64,000 nt of DNA, taken from Heyndrickxia acidicola. GTDB taxonomy: Bacteria > Bacillota > Bacilli > Bacillales > Bacillaceae_C. Below the pieces are notes generated by a model. That model did not search any database. It was not told the origin of the DNA and saw only the letters and a program-made list of their open reading frames with translations. The stretch spans positions 3,716,001 through 3,780,000 of the forward strand of contig NZ_KV440953.1 in assembly GCF_001636425.1 (NCBI RefSeq). Reading direction: 5' to 3'. This document shows, piece by piece, positions 1 through 8,241 of this stretch. Made by a program: the position numbers and the translations under genes. Position 1 is the stretch's first letter. Every line of letters starts with the position of its first letter.

Positions 1-20
1 CGCCGGCTCCATTCAATTGA

Positions 21-890
21 CTATGTTTTTTTAAAGGTATAGGGCTTCTTAGCATGCTGAAATTCAACAGGTGCAAGCTGCTTGCTTAAAACGCCGAATT
101 GATAATGCTTCTTTTTAAGCTCCTCAATGATGTACGGCAATGCTGCTGCAGTATCTTTTTTATCGTGCATCAAGATGACCGGAGTTTTAAAACCGGGTTT
201 TCTGTTCAGCTGCATTTCGATATTTTTGACGACCGCTTTAGGATCGGAGGTAGCCCAGTCCTTGCTGTCAATATTCCAATCCCAGATTGAAAAGCCTGCT
301 CCGTTCAGTGCCTGTCTTTCCTTAGGGCTTAGAAAAGGAAAACTCCCGTAAGGAACGCGGATGACCTGAGCCTGTTCGCCGGTGTATTGCTTTAATGTGT
401 CGGAGCACTCTGTCATTTCACCTTTTGCACTTTTAGGGCTTGCATAAAATAGTCTAAGTTTATGAGTCACCCCGTGGCATCCCATTCCGAAGCCAAAGTT
501 TTTCATTTCCTGAAGGGCATTGGGATAACGGTCCATGTTATGTTTTAACATGAAAAAAGTGGCCCGAGCATGATCTTTATTCAATATAGAAAGAATTTGA
601 GGAGTATATTTTGTTGGGCCGTCATCAAATGTCAGATAAATGGTACGGCCATCCGGCTTTGTTTGCTCTGTGCCTGCCTGGCCTTGTTGGGTGTTGCTTC
701 CATCAGCTGATCCACTCTTGCCCGTTTGTGGAGTTTTGCTTCCATTTGTATGTGTTTTGGTTGGCGTCAGGTTACTTGAAGCACTTTTCTCAGTCTTTGA
801 ATGGTGGAAAATCGCAATAACAGTAATCAGCAATAGAAAGAAAACTAGGATTAAGAGGATTTCCCCATTTTTTTTCATGCTAACTTTCAT
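21..890 (-). CDS. Membrane-anchored polysaccharide deacetylase (NodB domain)
   Basis: Likely metal-dependent N-deacetylase acting on peptidoglycan or another cell-surface glycan outside the membrane. The protein opens with one hydrophobic segment (about residues 10-28, signal anchor), then a Ser/Thr/Gly/Gln-rich linker to about residue 80, then a NodB domain to the end. Visible NodB motifs are TFDDGP (about 87-92), HGVTH (about 139-143, metal-binding histidines), RVPYGSF, the DWNIDSKDW block and ILMHD near the C-terminus, so the catalytic set looks complete. The longest frame starts at 899, but AGGAGG at 901-906 sits one base from that ATG and 10 bases from the ATG at 890, so 890 is chosen (289 aa). 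The substrate cannot be read from the sequence. Confidence 0.88.
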   Translation of the reverse strand: MKVSMKKNGEILLILVFFLLLITVIAIFHHSKTEKSASSNLTPTKTHTNGSKTPQTGKSGSADGSNTQQGQAGTEQTKPDGRTIYLTFDDGPTKYTPQILSILNKDHARATFFMLKHNMDRYPNALQEMKNFGFGMGCHGVTHKLRLFYASPKSAKGEMTECSDTLKQYTGEQAQVIRVPYGSFPFLSPKERQALNGAGFSIWDWNIDSKDWATSDPKAVVKNIEMQLNRKPGFKTPVILMHDKKDTAAALPYIIEELKKKHYQFGVLSKQLAPVEFQHAKKPYTFKKT

Positions 891-1076
891 GTACTGCATC
901 CCTCCTAAGCCTTTTTTTTATCACTATACCCTAGATTATTTGGAAATAACAGGGTTTACTTTGAAATGTGTCGGATTTTGGCAGGGATGGGGAGGAGAGA
1001 GGAAGCTCTGGTACGTCTCAGCAGAGGGGAAAAGTATGGCGGCATTAGCTGACTAATAGTGGAAAGGGGAATTTTA

Positions 1077-1262
1077 TTGCTGTCAGCTCTGGTAGTGTTA
1101 TTTTTTAGAGGGATTGCCGTTCATAAAGCCCTGCTGGGGACTATGCTAATGGTAGAAAGGAATCTGTTGTTTTTTGGTGCTATCTACCTGGTGATATCTT
1201 TTATGCTTGTTTTAGCATCCTTTGTTATGGATAATATGCTGCGGCGGGAGAATCTTTCGTAA
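1077..1262 (+). CDS. Small hydrophobic membrane protein, unknown
   Basis: A frame of about 61 residues that is mostly hydrophobic, with two probable membrane segments (starting SALVVLFF and FFGAIYLVISF) and a charged tail. A good AAGGGG ribosome binding site at 1064-1069 lies 7 bases before a TTG at 1077; the alternative GTG at 1059 has no binding site. I do not recognise a family. The clear binding site and the terminator-like hairpin just downstream support a real gene, but its shortness keeps confidence modest. Confidence 0.4.
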   Translation: MLSALVVLFFRGIAVHKALLGTMLMVERNLLFFGAIYLVISFMLVLASFVMDNMLRRENLS

Positions 1263-1278
1263 TAAATGTCGACTTTAA

Positions 1279-1312
1279 AAGACACGGTTGCAGAAAAAAG
1301 GTGTCTTGTATT
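1279..1312 (+). terminator. Possible intrinsic terminator after the small membrane ORF
   Basis: Inverted repeat AAGACAC / GTGTCTT (1279-1285 and 1301-1307) followed by a short, imperfect T-rich run. It lies about 17 bases after the stop of the small membrane frame. The U-tract is weak. Confidence 0.35.
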
Positions 1313-1509
1313 TAGTAATCAGCTGACATGATGTAGGGATCGTCTCAGCAGCTCAAGTTTGAAAAATTGGATATTATTGTATCTTTACTAAACAAGGTAC
1401 GTTTGTCATAATATACTCTACAGTAGATTGTATTTTCTGTCAGTTATAGTTTTTGGAGAAGATCCATAAAATATAAAGATACACTAATAAGACTACCGGG
1501 GGAATAAAT

Positions 1510-1725
1510 GTGATTGAATTTGAGAAAGGAACCATTGAGGAAATCTTAGTCAGGCTGCATGATATCGGGCTTCAGCTGAATGACAACAGCAATGTTAAGA
1601 GTGTGCCTATGGAAAAATATAAGGAACTCCTTGATCTCAGCATTCATGTAGCAAGAAAAACCATCGATTTTTCCAATACCATCGATGAAATTATCGAGGA
1701 CATGGAGAACAAAACCATCGTTTAA
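1510..1725 (+). CDS. Small hypothetical protein
   Basis: A 71-residue, acidic, probably helical cytosolic protein with no signal peptide or membrane segment. The start is a GTG at 1510 preceded by GGGGG at about 1498-1502, a strong binding site at normal spacing. Its amphipathic pattern (EEILVRLHDIGLQ, then KYKELLDLSIHVARK, then IDEIIEDMEN) suggests a small helical bundle. I do not recognise the family. It stands alone between a possible terminator and a repeat-bearing spacer. Confidence 0.6.
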   Translation: MIEFEKGTIEEILVRLHDIGLQLNDNSNVKSVPMEKYKELLDLSIHVARKTIDFSNTIDEIIEDMENKTIV

Positions 1726-1821
1726 TTAGGTTTTAAACCGTATGTATTATCAGCCGCTGGACATATATCTTGATTGCACGGGCCGTATCCCTTCAGGTGG
1801 TATGGCTTTTTTGTATGGATG

Positions 1822-1876
1822 CTGCTTTAATGCAGTAACGCACGGAAGGGGTCTGACCCCTTTAGTGGAGTAAAGG
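1822..1876. repeat. GGGGTC(A/T)GACCCC palindromic repeat, locus 1
   Basis: Core palindrome AAGGGGTCTGACCCCTT at 1846-1862, flanked by CTTTAATGCAGTAACGCAC on the left and TTTAGTGGAGTAAAGG on the right. First of nine loci of this family in the first 25 kb. The rest of the 1726-2074 spacer shows no gene I can support. Confidence 0.75.
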
Positions 1877-2074
1877 TAGGTCTTTTTGCCTAAAACGCTC
1901 GTAAGGTTACTGTTTTCGCTCGCATTCAATTGAATTTCGCCCGTAAGGTCCGCCTAGCGTGAAATGGGTACTCAACTTGAAGGGAATTGAAGCGAAATTC
2001 AAAGTAAAAACTATGATTTTACTCCTGCAAGCGTTACGATAGGATTAAATAGATGTGAAGCGAGGCGGAAGAGA

Positions 2075-2395
2075 GTGGCAATATACAATAAGCTTGTTCG
2101 CGACAGAATTCCGGAAATCATTGAAAGCAATGGTGGAAAAGCAACGGTCAGAGAACTGGACTCTGCAGCTTTTCTACAGGAATTGAAAGCAAAAGCAGAG
2201 GAAGAGTGGAAGGAATATTTGGAATCAGCGAGTGATAATCAGGCGATGGAAGAGCTATGTGATCTGCTAGAGGTGCTGCATGCTTTGACTCATGCGCATG
2301 GAAGCGGTTTTGAAGAGCTGGAAGCAATCAGAAAAAAGAAAGTCCAGGAGCGCGGCGGTTTTGAAAAACGGTTGTTTTTGGTGGAAGCCGAATAG
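2075..2395 (+). CDS. MazG-like nucleotide pyrophosphohydrolase (COG4997 type)
   Basis: A 106-residue all-alpha NTP pyrophosphatase of the MazG/phosphoribosyl-ATP pyrophosphohydrolase superfamily, expected to hydrolyse non-canonical nucleoside triphosphates to NMP and PPi in the cytosol. It opens with the family signature YNKLVRDRIPEII, followed by the Mg-binding acidic helices EEEWKEYLE (about 49-57) and EELCDLLEV (about 66-74), the E-x-x-E plus E-x-x-D arrangement of the superfamily. The GTG start at 2075 follows a GGAAGAG binding site. A terminator hairpin follows at 2427-2450. The exact substrate is unknown. Confidence 0.82.
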   Translation: MAIYNKLVRDRIPEIIESNGGKATVRELDSAAFLQELKAKAEEEWKEYLESASDNQAMEELCDLLEVLHALTHAHGSGFEELEAIRKKKVQERGGFEKRLFLVEAE

Positions 2396-2426
2396 AGGAG
2401 CGTCCTGCACTATGAACCAGCACAAA

Positions 2427-2450
2427 AAAAGACTCTGTGCGAGTCTTTTA
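2427..2450 (+). terminator. Intrinsic terminator
   Basis: Hairpin AAAAGACTC / GAGTCTTTT with a TGTGC loop, T-rich on the 3' side, 32 bases after the pyrophosphohydrolase stop codon. The A-rich left arm would also let it work for the convergent gene ending at 2503. Confidence 0.7.
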
Positions 2451-2502
2451 ATGTCCGTGAAACGGTGGCTAATGGCCATCTTTTATATGTATATTCCCAT
2501 TT

Positions 2503-2847
2503 CTAAAAGGTCTTTTTAGGTGCATCTTTTTTATAGATGAGAGCGCTCCCAAATCCCATAATCACAAAGAGAAATACGAGCAATTCGTTGTTGGTAGCGA
2601 CATAAAAAATAAAAGACAATATAAAGTAACTGATATTATTTGTTATTTCAAGATATTGATTGAACAAATTGCTTGATTTGATTATTTTAAAATAAATAAG
2701 ATTGCTTGAAACCAGCAGGATGGCTATGGATGAGATGATCATCGTTCCGGCTGAAGTTTGAAGGCTGAACCTGAGTAAGCATAGGGCAAGAAAAATTGTA
2801 GCCATACTTAACGTAATAAAGGTTGAAACCCAAAATTTTTTATCCAA
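2503..2847 (-). CDS. Four-TM hypothetical membrane protein
   Basis: About 114 residues with four hydrophobic segments: STFITLSMATIFLALCLL, then TMIISSIAILLVSSNLIYF, then ISYFILSFIFYVA, then LLVFLFVIMGFGSAL, ending in a basic tail. I recognise no conserved family motif. The longest frame starts at 2880, but a strong GAGGGGG site lies 7 bases before a TTG at 2847 that gives the natural-looking N-terminus LDKKFWV, so that start is preferred. The gene converges on the pyrophosphohydrolase terminator. Confidence 0.6.
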   Translation of the reverse strand: MDKKFWVSTFITLSMATIFLALCLLRFSLQTSAGTMIISSIAILLVSSNLIYFKIIKSSNLFNQYLEITNNISYFILSFIFYVATNNELLVFLFVIMGFGSALIYKKDAPKKTF

Positions 2848-3060
2848 ATAGATATCCCCCTCACATGATAGACTTACCACATAGTATATCAGGTCGTATT
2901 AGAGTTGGAAAAGATATTTTTTGTTTATTTAGAATAATTAGTGAAGTTTTAAGGGAGTAAAAGTATCATTGTAAATACCCAATGCCTATTTCTCCGTGTA
3001 CAGGTCTTTCGAATGAAGCGCCTGTTTTAGGTTACAATGGTAGAAAAAGGAGGCGTAAAA

Positions 3061-4338
3061 TTGGGGGATGAGGCATTACTCGCAATAGGGATTTTCATCA
3101 TTACATACGGATTCATTATTTCTGAAAAAATTCATAGAACCATTATTGCCATGCTCGGCGGCGGCAGTCTGGTATTGCTTGGGATCGTTAAACAAGAAAC
3201 AGCCATTGCGCACATAGACTTTAATACATTGGGACTGCTGGCTGGCATGATGATGATTGTCAGCATTACGGCAGAAACGGGAATTTTTAAATATGTAGCC
3301 ATATGGTCTGCCAAAAAAGTGAAGGGCAAGCCTCTGGCCATTCTCGCAGCTCTCTCTCTTATTACGGTGATTGGATCTGCTTTTTTAGATAACGTTACAA
3401 CGGTTCTCCTGATAGTTCCGATTACGTTCAGTATCACAAGACAGCTGAATGTGACGCCCATGCCATTTTTGATATCAGAAATTTTGATGTCCAACATCGG
3501 TGGGACGGCTACTATGATTGGGGATCCGCCTAATATTATGATAGGAAGTGCGGTTCCGTCGCTTACATTTGGAAAATTTATTACGAATTTAACGCCGATC
3601 ATACTGATCATTGCAGTTGTAACGATTCTGCTGCTTATGGCTATTTACCGCAAGCAGTTAAAAGTGGATGAACGGGTCAGAGAGAGAATTTTAGATTTAA
3701 ACGAGAAAGATGAAATTAGCAATCCGTCTCTCATGATTAAATCGCTGAGTGTCATGCTGTTAACGATAGCAGGGTTTTTTCTGCATCAAATCATACATGT
3801 TGAAACAGCTGCGATTGCTTTAATGGGGGCCTTTCTGCTGCTTTTATTATCAGGCGAAGGCTATCTGGAGAAATCGCTGGCTAAGGTGGAATGGACAACG
3901 ATTTTTTTCTTCATCGGCTTGTTTGTCCTAATCTCGGGACTTGTGGAAACTGGCGTGATAAAGCAAGTCGCTTCTTACGCTGTGGGGTTAACAGGGGGGA
4001 ACCAGACAGCAAGCGCGTTCCTTGTCTTATCCTTAAGCGCGATTGCATCGGCCTTTGTGGACAATATTCCTTTTGTCGCAACGATGATCCCGTTAATCAA
4101 GCAAATGGGTGAATTAGGCGTCCAGCATCTAGAACCGTTGTGGTGGAGCTTATCTTTAGGCGCCTGTCTTGGGGGAAACGGCACGTTAATCGGAGCCAGT
4201 GCGAACCTGGTTGTAGCGGGACTTGCCGGCAAAGAAGGCTATAAAATTTCCTTCGTAAAATATTTGCTAATTGGTTTTCCATTAATGCTGGTCTCTATCG
4301 TCATTTCCATGGTGTATATTTATGTAAGGTATCTATGA
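3061..4338 (+). CDS. ArsB/NhaD family ion transporter
   Basis: About 425 residues, polytopic (roughly 11-12 membrane segments), of the ion-transporter superfamily that includes arsenite permease ArsB and the sodium/proton antiporter NhaD (COG1055). Two internally similar halves are visible. The first half has GSAFLDNVTTVLLIVPI and MSNIGGTATMIGDPPNIM; the second has ASAFVDNIPFVATMIPLI and GGNGTLIGASANLV, the paired Asp-Asn and Gly-rich hairpin motifs of the family. AAAGGAGG at about 3046-3053 lies 7 bases before a TTG at 3061, better than the ATG at 3037. No arsR or arsC lies nearby, so an arsenic role is not implied. A small protein gene follows after 13 bases. Confidence 0.85.
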   Translation: MGDEALLAIGIFIITYGFIISEKIHRTIIAMLGGGSLVLLGIVKQETAIAHIDFNTLGLLAGMMMIVSITAETGIFKYVAIWSAKKVKGKPLAILAALSLITVIGSAFLDNVTTVLLIVPITFSITRQLNVTPMPFLISEILMSNIGGTATMIGDPPNIMIGSAVPSLTFGKFITNLTPIILIIAVVTILLLMAIYRKQLKVDERVRERILDLNEKDEISNPSLMIKSLSVMLLTIAGFFLHQIIHVETAAIALMGAFLLLLLSGEGYLEKSLAKVEWTTIFFFIGLFVLISGLVETGVIKQVASYAVGLTGGNQTASAFLVLSLSAIASAFVDNIPFVATMIPLIKQMGELGVQHLEPLWWSLSLGACLGGNGTLIGASANLVVAGLAGKEGYKISFVKYLLIGFPLMLVSIVISMVYIYVRYL

Positions 4339-4351
4339 CAGGAGGAGAGGT

Positions 4352-4657
4352 ATGACAAGGCTCAAATACTCAGTTGCGGCTGATAAAATCGACTTACAAG
4401 AAAATCGGCGCGATGAAGATATAGAATTTGAAATTAGGGTGAAGAATTCGGAAATCATAAAAGATCTGCGGGAGCTGAGGCATTTTTTTGAAAGTGATGA
4501 GATCTTTACGGATATCCTTTTTTATACCTTTAAAGACCACATCCAGATCATTGTGAAAAAAGAAGCCTATATTACCCTGCTTCTGGGGTTATTCAAGTGG
4601 AAGCTTCTGGACAAAGTGGAATGGGTCGATGAGAAAAATGAAGGGGGTACAATGTGA
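4352..4657 (+). CDS. Hypothetical cytosolic protein downstream of the ArsB/NhaD transporter
   Basis: A 101-residue charged protein with alternating strands and helices and no membrane segment. It begins 13 bases after the transporter stop behind GGAGGAGAGG, so the two probably form an operon. I do not recognise the family. A role tied to the transporter is only an inference from position. Confidence 0.65.
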   Translation: MTRLKYSVAADKIDLQENRRDEDIEFEIRVKNSEIIKDLRELRHFFESDEIFTDILFYTFKDHIQIIVKKEAYITLLLGLFKWKLLDKVEWVDEKNEGGTM

Positions 4658-4782
4658 AGAATGTCTATGCCCTCCAAGAAGGCATCTTGCTTACGACCTC
4701 TAGGACATGTTCAGGAAACAAAGGAGTTACTCTTTCTATTATATGTCTGACCAACATTGGGATACGATAATATAAACTTTAC

Positions 4783-4874
4783 AAAAAAACGTAGCAACAG
4801 GTGGTATCGACCCCCGAAAGTTAGATTCTTCACTCTAACTTTCGGGGGTCGATACCTCGCGGCTACGTTTTTTT
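4783..4874. terminator. Very large bipartite hairpin between convergent genes
   Basis: Two nested perfect stems. The inner one pairs 4803-4825 with 4834-4856 (23 bp, 8-base loop). The outer one pairs 4783-4795 with 4862-4874 (13 bp, AAAAAAACGTAGC with its complement). A 7-base by 5-base internal loop separates them. Both strands end in a run of seven T, so it can terminate transcription from the left (gene ending 4657) and from the right (gene ending 4876). At 92 bases it is much longer than an ordinary intrinsic terminator. Confidence 0.75.
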
Positions 4875-4875
4875 G

Positions 4876-5157
4876 CTATCGATTTTGTATCGATTTTATT
4901 GATGTAGATTTAAATAAAATAGCATTATCTGGATCATTGCCGACTGAAAAATAATCCACAGATCCAATGAAGCCTGCAATACCTATCATAGGATTTTCAG
5001 TGGACAATTTTGATGCCCCTCCATTAATGGAATTGCTATAAACCTTTTCAAGACAATATTCTTTTTTAGAATCATCAAAAGTAACTTTATAACCGTTTAG
5101 GATTGTATCCTTTTTAATATGTAAAGTTTGATCATTCAAAAAGGAAACAATGACCAT
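4876..5157 (-). CDS. Small hypothetical protein
   Basis: A 93-residue, mostly beta-strand-like polar protein with no membrane segment. The ATG at 5157 is preceded by an excellent AAAGGGGGG site, which makes translation likely. Its stop lies right beside the large hairpin. No family recognised. Base composition is slightly more AT-rich than the upstream transporter. Confidence 0.6.
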   Translation of the reverse strand: MVIVSFLNDQTLHIKKDTILNGYKVTFDDSKKEYCLEKVYSNSINGGASKLSTENPMIGIAGFIGSVDYFSVGNDPDNAILFKSTSIKSIQNR

Positions 5158-5613
5158 AATAATCCCCCCTTTATTTATATCCTATCAGATTAAATACAGA
5201 TATAACTGGATAAATATTACTGTTTTTTAAAATTGAAAAGGCTCTTTTCGTATACTTTGTTGCTATTTGTATCAATTAATATTGGATACACAGGGTTCAA
5301 AGCCTGCAAACTAAATTCCTTAAGACGAAAAGATGCCACGATGACTCTCTTAATACAGATTTAACACTTTTGCGAAAAACAACAATCTATACGAAAATAG
5401 CCATTGAAAATGTAAAGCACTTGTAAAAACTGCGGTATAGTAAACAAATCTAACAAATTGTTCTTGATTTTCAGAAACAAGTAAAAGAATGGCTGTATAG
5501 GAGCTAAAAAAGGGAAAACAAGAATAGTAACTCTATCTGCGAATTCTGTCAATCTTTGAATGTAATAAAAAAGGGTTTTGGATGATTCTTATCGAATTAG
5601 GTAAAATAAGGGG

Positions 5614-5715
5614 GAGAAACGAATCTGACCTATTTGATTGTGCTGCAGACAAGCTGAGAAATCCCTTGTAACGAGGATGCAGCAAATTGACAATCCATAA
5701 GGAAAGGCGTTTCTC
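5614..5715 (+). ncRNA. Candidate structured leader RNA upstream of the OPT transporter
   Basis: The 5' region of the OPT gene can fold into a layered structure. GAGAAACG (5614-5621) pairs with CGTTTCTC (5708-5715). GATTGT (5636-5641) pairs with ACAATC (5690-5695). GCTGCA (5642-5647) pairs with TGCAGC (5678-5683). ACAAG (5649-5653) pairs with CTTGT (5665-5669). All helices are perfectly complementary and nested. I do not recognise a known riboswitch or T-box motif, and no terminator sits between it and the start at 5746. Elsewhere in 5158-5613 I see no supportable gene. Confidence 0.4.
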
Positions 5716-5745
5716 AAATAAATAGATAATAGGTGGTGAGGGGAT

Positions 5746-7635
5746 TTGTCAGATCATTCAAAAACAACAGAATTTGTCCCGTATGTACCTGCATCAAAGT
5801 CTCTTCCGGAGATGACGCTTACAGCCATTATTCTGGGAATTATATTGGCGATTGTTTTCGGAGCGGCAAATGCATATTTAGGACTTAGGGTAGGGTTAAC
5901 CGTGTCGGCCTCTATACCGGCTGCGGTCATTTCCATGGCGATTTTGCGGGGGCTGTTCCGCCGCAATTCCATTCTGGAGAATAATATTGTTCAGACCATG
6001 ACGACAGCAGGGGAAGCAATCGGGGCAGGAGCCGTATTTACATTGCCTGCACTTTTTCTCTGGCATGTTCATGTAAGTCAGGGTTTATTTATTTTTATCG
6101 TATTAACAGGCGGCTTCCTTGGCGTCTTCATGATGGTGCCTTTGCGCCAGCTGTTGATTGTAAGAGAGCATGAGGTACTTCCATATCCGGAGGGTACGGC
6201 TTGTGCGGAAGTATTGAAATCCGGTGAGCAGGGAGGAAGCAGCGCGAAGCTTATTGGTATCGGCCTTGGTGTCGGTGCAGTAGTTAAAGGGCTTGGTGAT
6301 GGTTTTAAATTATTTAAAACAGAAGTGGAAACGGGAATTGGCAACTTTAAAAATGCCCTTGTCGGCCTTGATACGCTTCCTTCCCTTTTAGGTGTGGGAT
6401 ATATTATCGGGCCGCGTGTAGCAGGAGAAATGCTGGGCGGCGGTCTGCTTGCATGGGTTGTGCTCATTCCTGCGATCAGTTTTTTTGGCAGCGGAAGCGC
6501 ACACGCGATTTTCCCGGCCTCCATTCCAGTAAGCAAAATGGATGCATGGGCCATTTGGGATAACTATATCCGTTATATCGGTGCAGGAGCTGTGGCAGTG
6601 GGAGGATTGATTACACTTGTAAAATCTCTGCCGAGCCTATTTGGATCTGCCTTTGCGACATTCCGCGGAGTTACAGAAAATAGAGGGGGAATTAAGGCTG
6701 ATCCGCTTCGCACACAGCAGGATATGCCTGCCAAGTATGTTTGGATTGGAATCATCCTTATTATTTTAATCATCGCTTTTGTTCCGGTCACAAAAGTCGG
6801 AATTATCGGAGCGGTTTGTATTGCGGTATTTGGTTTCTTATTTGTTTCCGTTGCATCCCGAATTGTAGGGATTGTCGGAAGCTCGTCTTCTCCAGTATCA
6901 GGGATGACGATTGCTACTTTGCTGATAGTTACGCTTCTTTATAAAGCGACTGGTTTTACAGGCAAAGAAGGTATGGTCGCAGCGTTGGTTGTGGCAGCGA
7001 TTATTTGTACTGCACTTGCCGTTGCTGGGGATGTATCCCAGGATTTAAAAACAGGTTATATCGTCGGAGGAACACCGTGGAAGCAGCAGATTGCGATGAT
7101 GATCGGGGTGGTGGCATCTGGTTCTATCATTGGGTTCATCCTGATTTTAATGGATAATGCTTATCATATGGGATCTGCAGCCCTTCCTGCACCAAAAGCA
7201 GCTCTAATGAAGATTCTGGCTGAAGGTGTACTGGGTGGAAATCTTCCATGGAACTTAATCTTTATCGGTGCAGCCATTGCCATTACGCTTGAGTTCTTTG
7301 GATTAAATTCACTAGTAGTGGCTGTAGGGATTTATTTGCCGGTTCATACAAGTATGCCAATCATGTTTGGCGGCTTTGTCCGTTACTTTATTGACCGCTT
7401 TTCAAAATCAGAAGAGGACCGCAGAGATAAAGTGGACAGAGGGATCCTGTTTGCATCCGGTTTAATTGCAGGTGAATCGCTTGTCGGTGTCATTATTGCG
7501 ATTTTGATTTACGCAGGCGTCCCTGTACCTGAAGCAGCACTGTCTGCAAGCAATTTACTGCCGTTTATCATCTTTATTCTACTGTCGTTCCTGTTGTATT
7601 TTGTCTCGGTTCGAGGAAAGAAGCGACATGTTTAA
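5746..7635 (+). CDS. OPT family oligopeptide transporter
   Basis: A 629-residue polytopic inner-membrane protein of the oligopeptide transporter (OPT/YSL) family, expected to import peptides or metal chelates with protons. Family features include the N-terminal LGIILAIVFGAANAYLGLR region, AGEAIGAGAVFTLPALF, PYPEGTACAEVLK, and AGDVSQDLKTGYIVGGTPW in the second half. The TTG start at 5746 follows AGGTGGTGAGGGG. It overlaps the next gene, a PqqD-family protein, by 8 bases, so translation is probably coupled. The leader may form a structured RNA. The substrate is not known. Confidence 0.88.
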   Translation: MSDHSKTTEFVPYVPASKSLPEMTLTAIILGIILAIVFGAANAYLGLRVGLTVSASIPAAVISMAILRGLFRRNSILENNIVQTMTTAGEAIGAGAVFTLPALFLWHVHVSQGLFIFIVLTGGFLGVFMMVPLRQLLIVREHEVLPYPEGTACAEVLKSGEQGGSSAKLIGIGLGVGAVVKGLGDGFKLFKTEVETGIGNFKNALVGLDTLPSLLGVGYIIGPRVAGEMLGGGLLAWVVLIPAISFFGSGSAHAIFPASIPVSKMDAWAIWDNYIRYIGAGAVAVGGLITLVKSLPSLFGSAFATFRGVTENRGGIKADPLRTQQDMPAKYVWIGIILIILIIAFVPVTKVGIIGAVCIAVFGFLFVSVASRIVGIVGSSSSPVSGMTIATLLIVTLLYKATGFTGKEGMVAALVVAAIICTALAVAGDVSQDLKTGYIVGGTPWKQQIAMMIGVVASGSIIGFILILMDNAYHMGSAALPAPKAALMKILAEGVLGGNLPWNLIFIGAAIAITLEFFGLNSLVVAVGIYLPVHTSMPIMFGGFVRYFIDRFSKSEEDRRDKVDRGILFASGLIAGESLVGVIIAILIYAGVPVPEAALSASNLLPFIIFILLSFLLYFVSVRGKKRHV

Positions 7636-7984
7636 ACGGGTAAACAAGGAACAGAATTTGCTTGAAATGGTTCCCGTTCTGGAAACCAAGGTCCATTATC
7701 ATGAGGAAAAAGGGAAAAGCGGCTGCTTGGTCATTGACCGTACCTCTTTTCTTGAACGGCTGTCTATCAAGTATTTAAAGCAGCCTTCTGTGAGAAAAAT
7801 ACATCTGGACAAATTTGGTTCCTTCACTGTAAAACAGTTTGAAGAATATAAAACGGTCGATGTCATCACCAAGGAAATGCAGCAGCAGTTTGGCGAGGAA
7901 GCAGAGCCGGCGCTGCCACGCCTGCTGAAGTTCCTGCAAACCCTGGAAGCGCATGAATGGATTAAATGGGAAGAGACCCACTAA
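7628..7984 (+). CDS. PqqD family protein
   Basis: A 118-residue protein resembling the PqqD family, the fold that in RiPP biosynthesis binds a precursor peptide leader. Typical features are the long helix ending VRKIHLDKFGSFTVKQF, then a winged-helix-like part, EEAEPALPRLLKFLQTLEAHEWI. The preferred start is the ATG at 7628 behind GAGGAAAG, inside the last codons of the OPT gene; the frame is open from 7601. No radical SAM enzyme or precursor peptide is seen beside it, so a role with the transporter is more likely than classic PQQ synthesis. This is inference. Confidence 0.7.
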   Translation: MFKRVNKEQNLLEMVPVLETKVHYHEEKGKSGCLVIDRTSFLERLSIKYLKQPSVRKIHLDKFGSFTVKQFEEYKTVDVITKEMQQQFGEEAEPALPRLLKFLQTLEAHEWIKWEETH

Positions 7985-8001
7985 AAAACATAGCAAAAAG
8001 G

Positions 8002-8034
8002 GAAGTGCGGAGAATGTTGGCCCGCACTTCTTTT
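8002..8034 (+). terminator. Intrinsic terminator of the OPT-pqqD operon
   Basis: GAAGTGCGG (8002-8010) pairs with CCGCACTTC (8022-8030), followed by TTTTA. It lies 18 bases after the PqqD-family stop. Confidence 0.8.
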
Positions 8035-8057
8035 ATATACTTGGGAGTGGTTTCGTA

Positions 8058-8135
8058 CACTAAAGCGCAAAAGGGGTCAGACCCCTTTTGCGCTTTAGTG
8101 TGGTAAAAGGATCAGACCCCTTTAGTAAAGTAAAG
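8058..8135. repeat. GGGGTCAGACCCC palindromic repeat, locus 2 (double)
   Basis: 8058-8100 is a perfect 43-base palindrome with 21-bp arms around a single central base; its outer part is CACTAAAGCGC and its centre AAGGGGTCAGACCCCTT. A second, degenerate unit (AAAAGGATCAGACCCCTTT) follows at 8104-8122. Confidence 0.85.
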
Positions 8136-8241
8136 GATATGGCAGCTTGAAGCGAGTCATTTATTGTATTTTTTGGTTTTGGAGCAAGGAAGAAAGGGGA
8201 ATGGGCATAGTAAAGTACATATACTTACAGGAGGGTTATGG

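Noticed and set aside
640-1056. 138-residue plus-strand frame overlapping the deacetylase
   Set aside because: It runs antisense through a clear NodB gene, has no binding site, and its composition (many Cys, Trp, Phe) is that of a shadow frame.
3061-4657. Arsenic resistance operon
   Set aside because: The transporter belongs to the shared ArsB/NhaD superfamily, but no arsR, arsC or arsA is linked, so an arsenic label would overstate.
5361-5552. 63-residue minus-strand frame
   Set aside because: No convincing ribosome binding site and no recognisable features; the region looks like AT-rich spacer.
5614-5745. T-box or known riboswitch in the OPT leader
   Set aside because: The T-box sequence AGGGTGG-ACCGCG is absent, there is no terminator before the start, and no known aptamer core was recognised.
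7628-7984. PQQ or RiPP biosynthesis cluster
   Set aside because: Only a PqqD-like protein is present; no radical SAM enzyme, precursor peptide or other pqq gene lies nearby.
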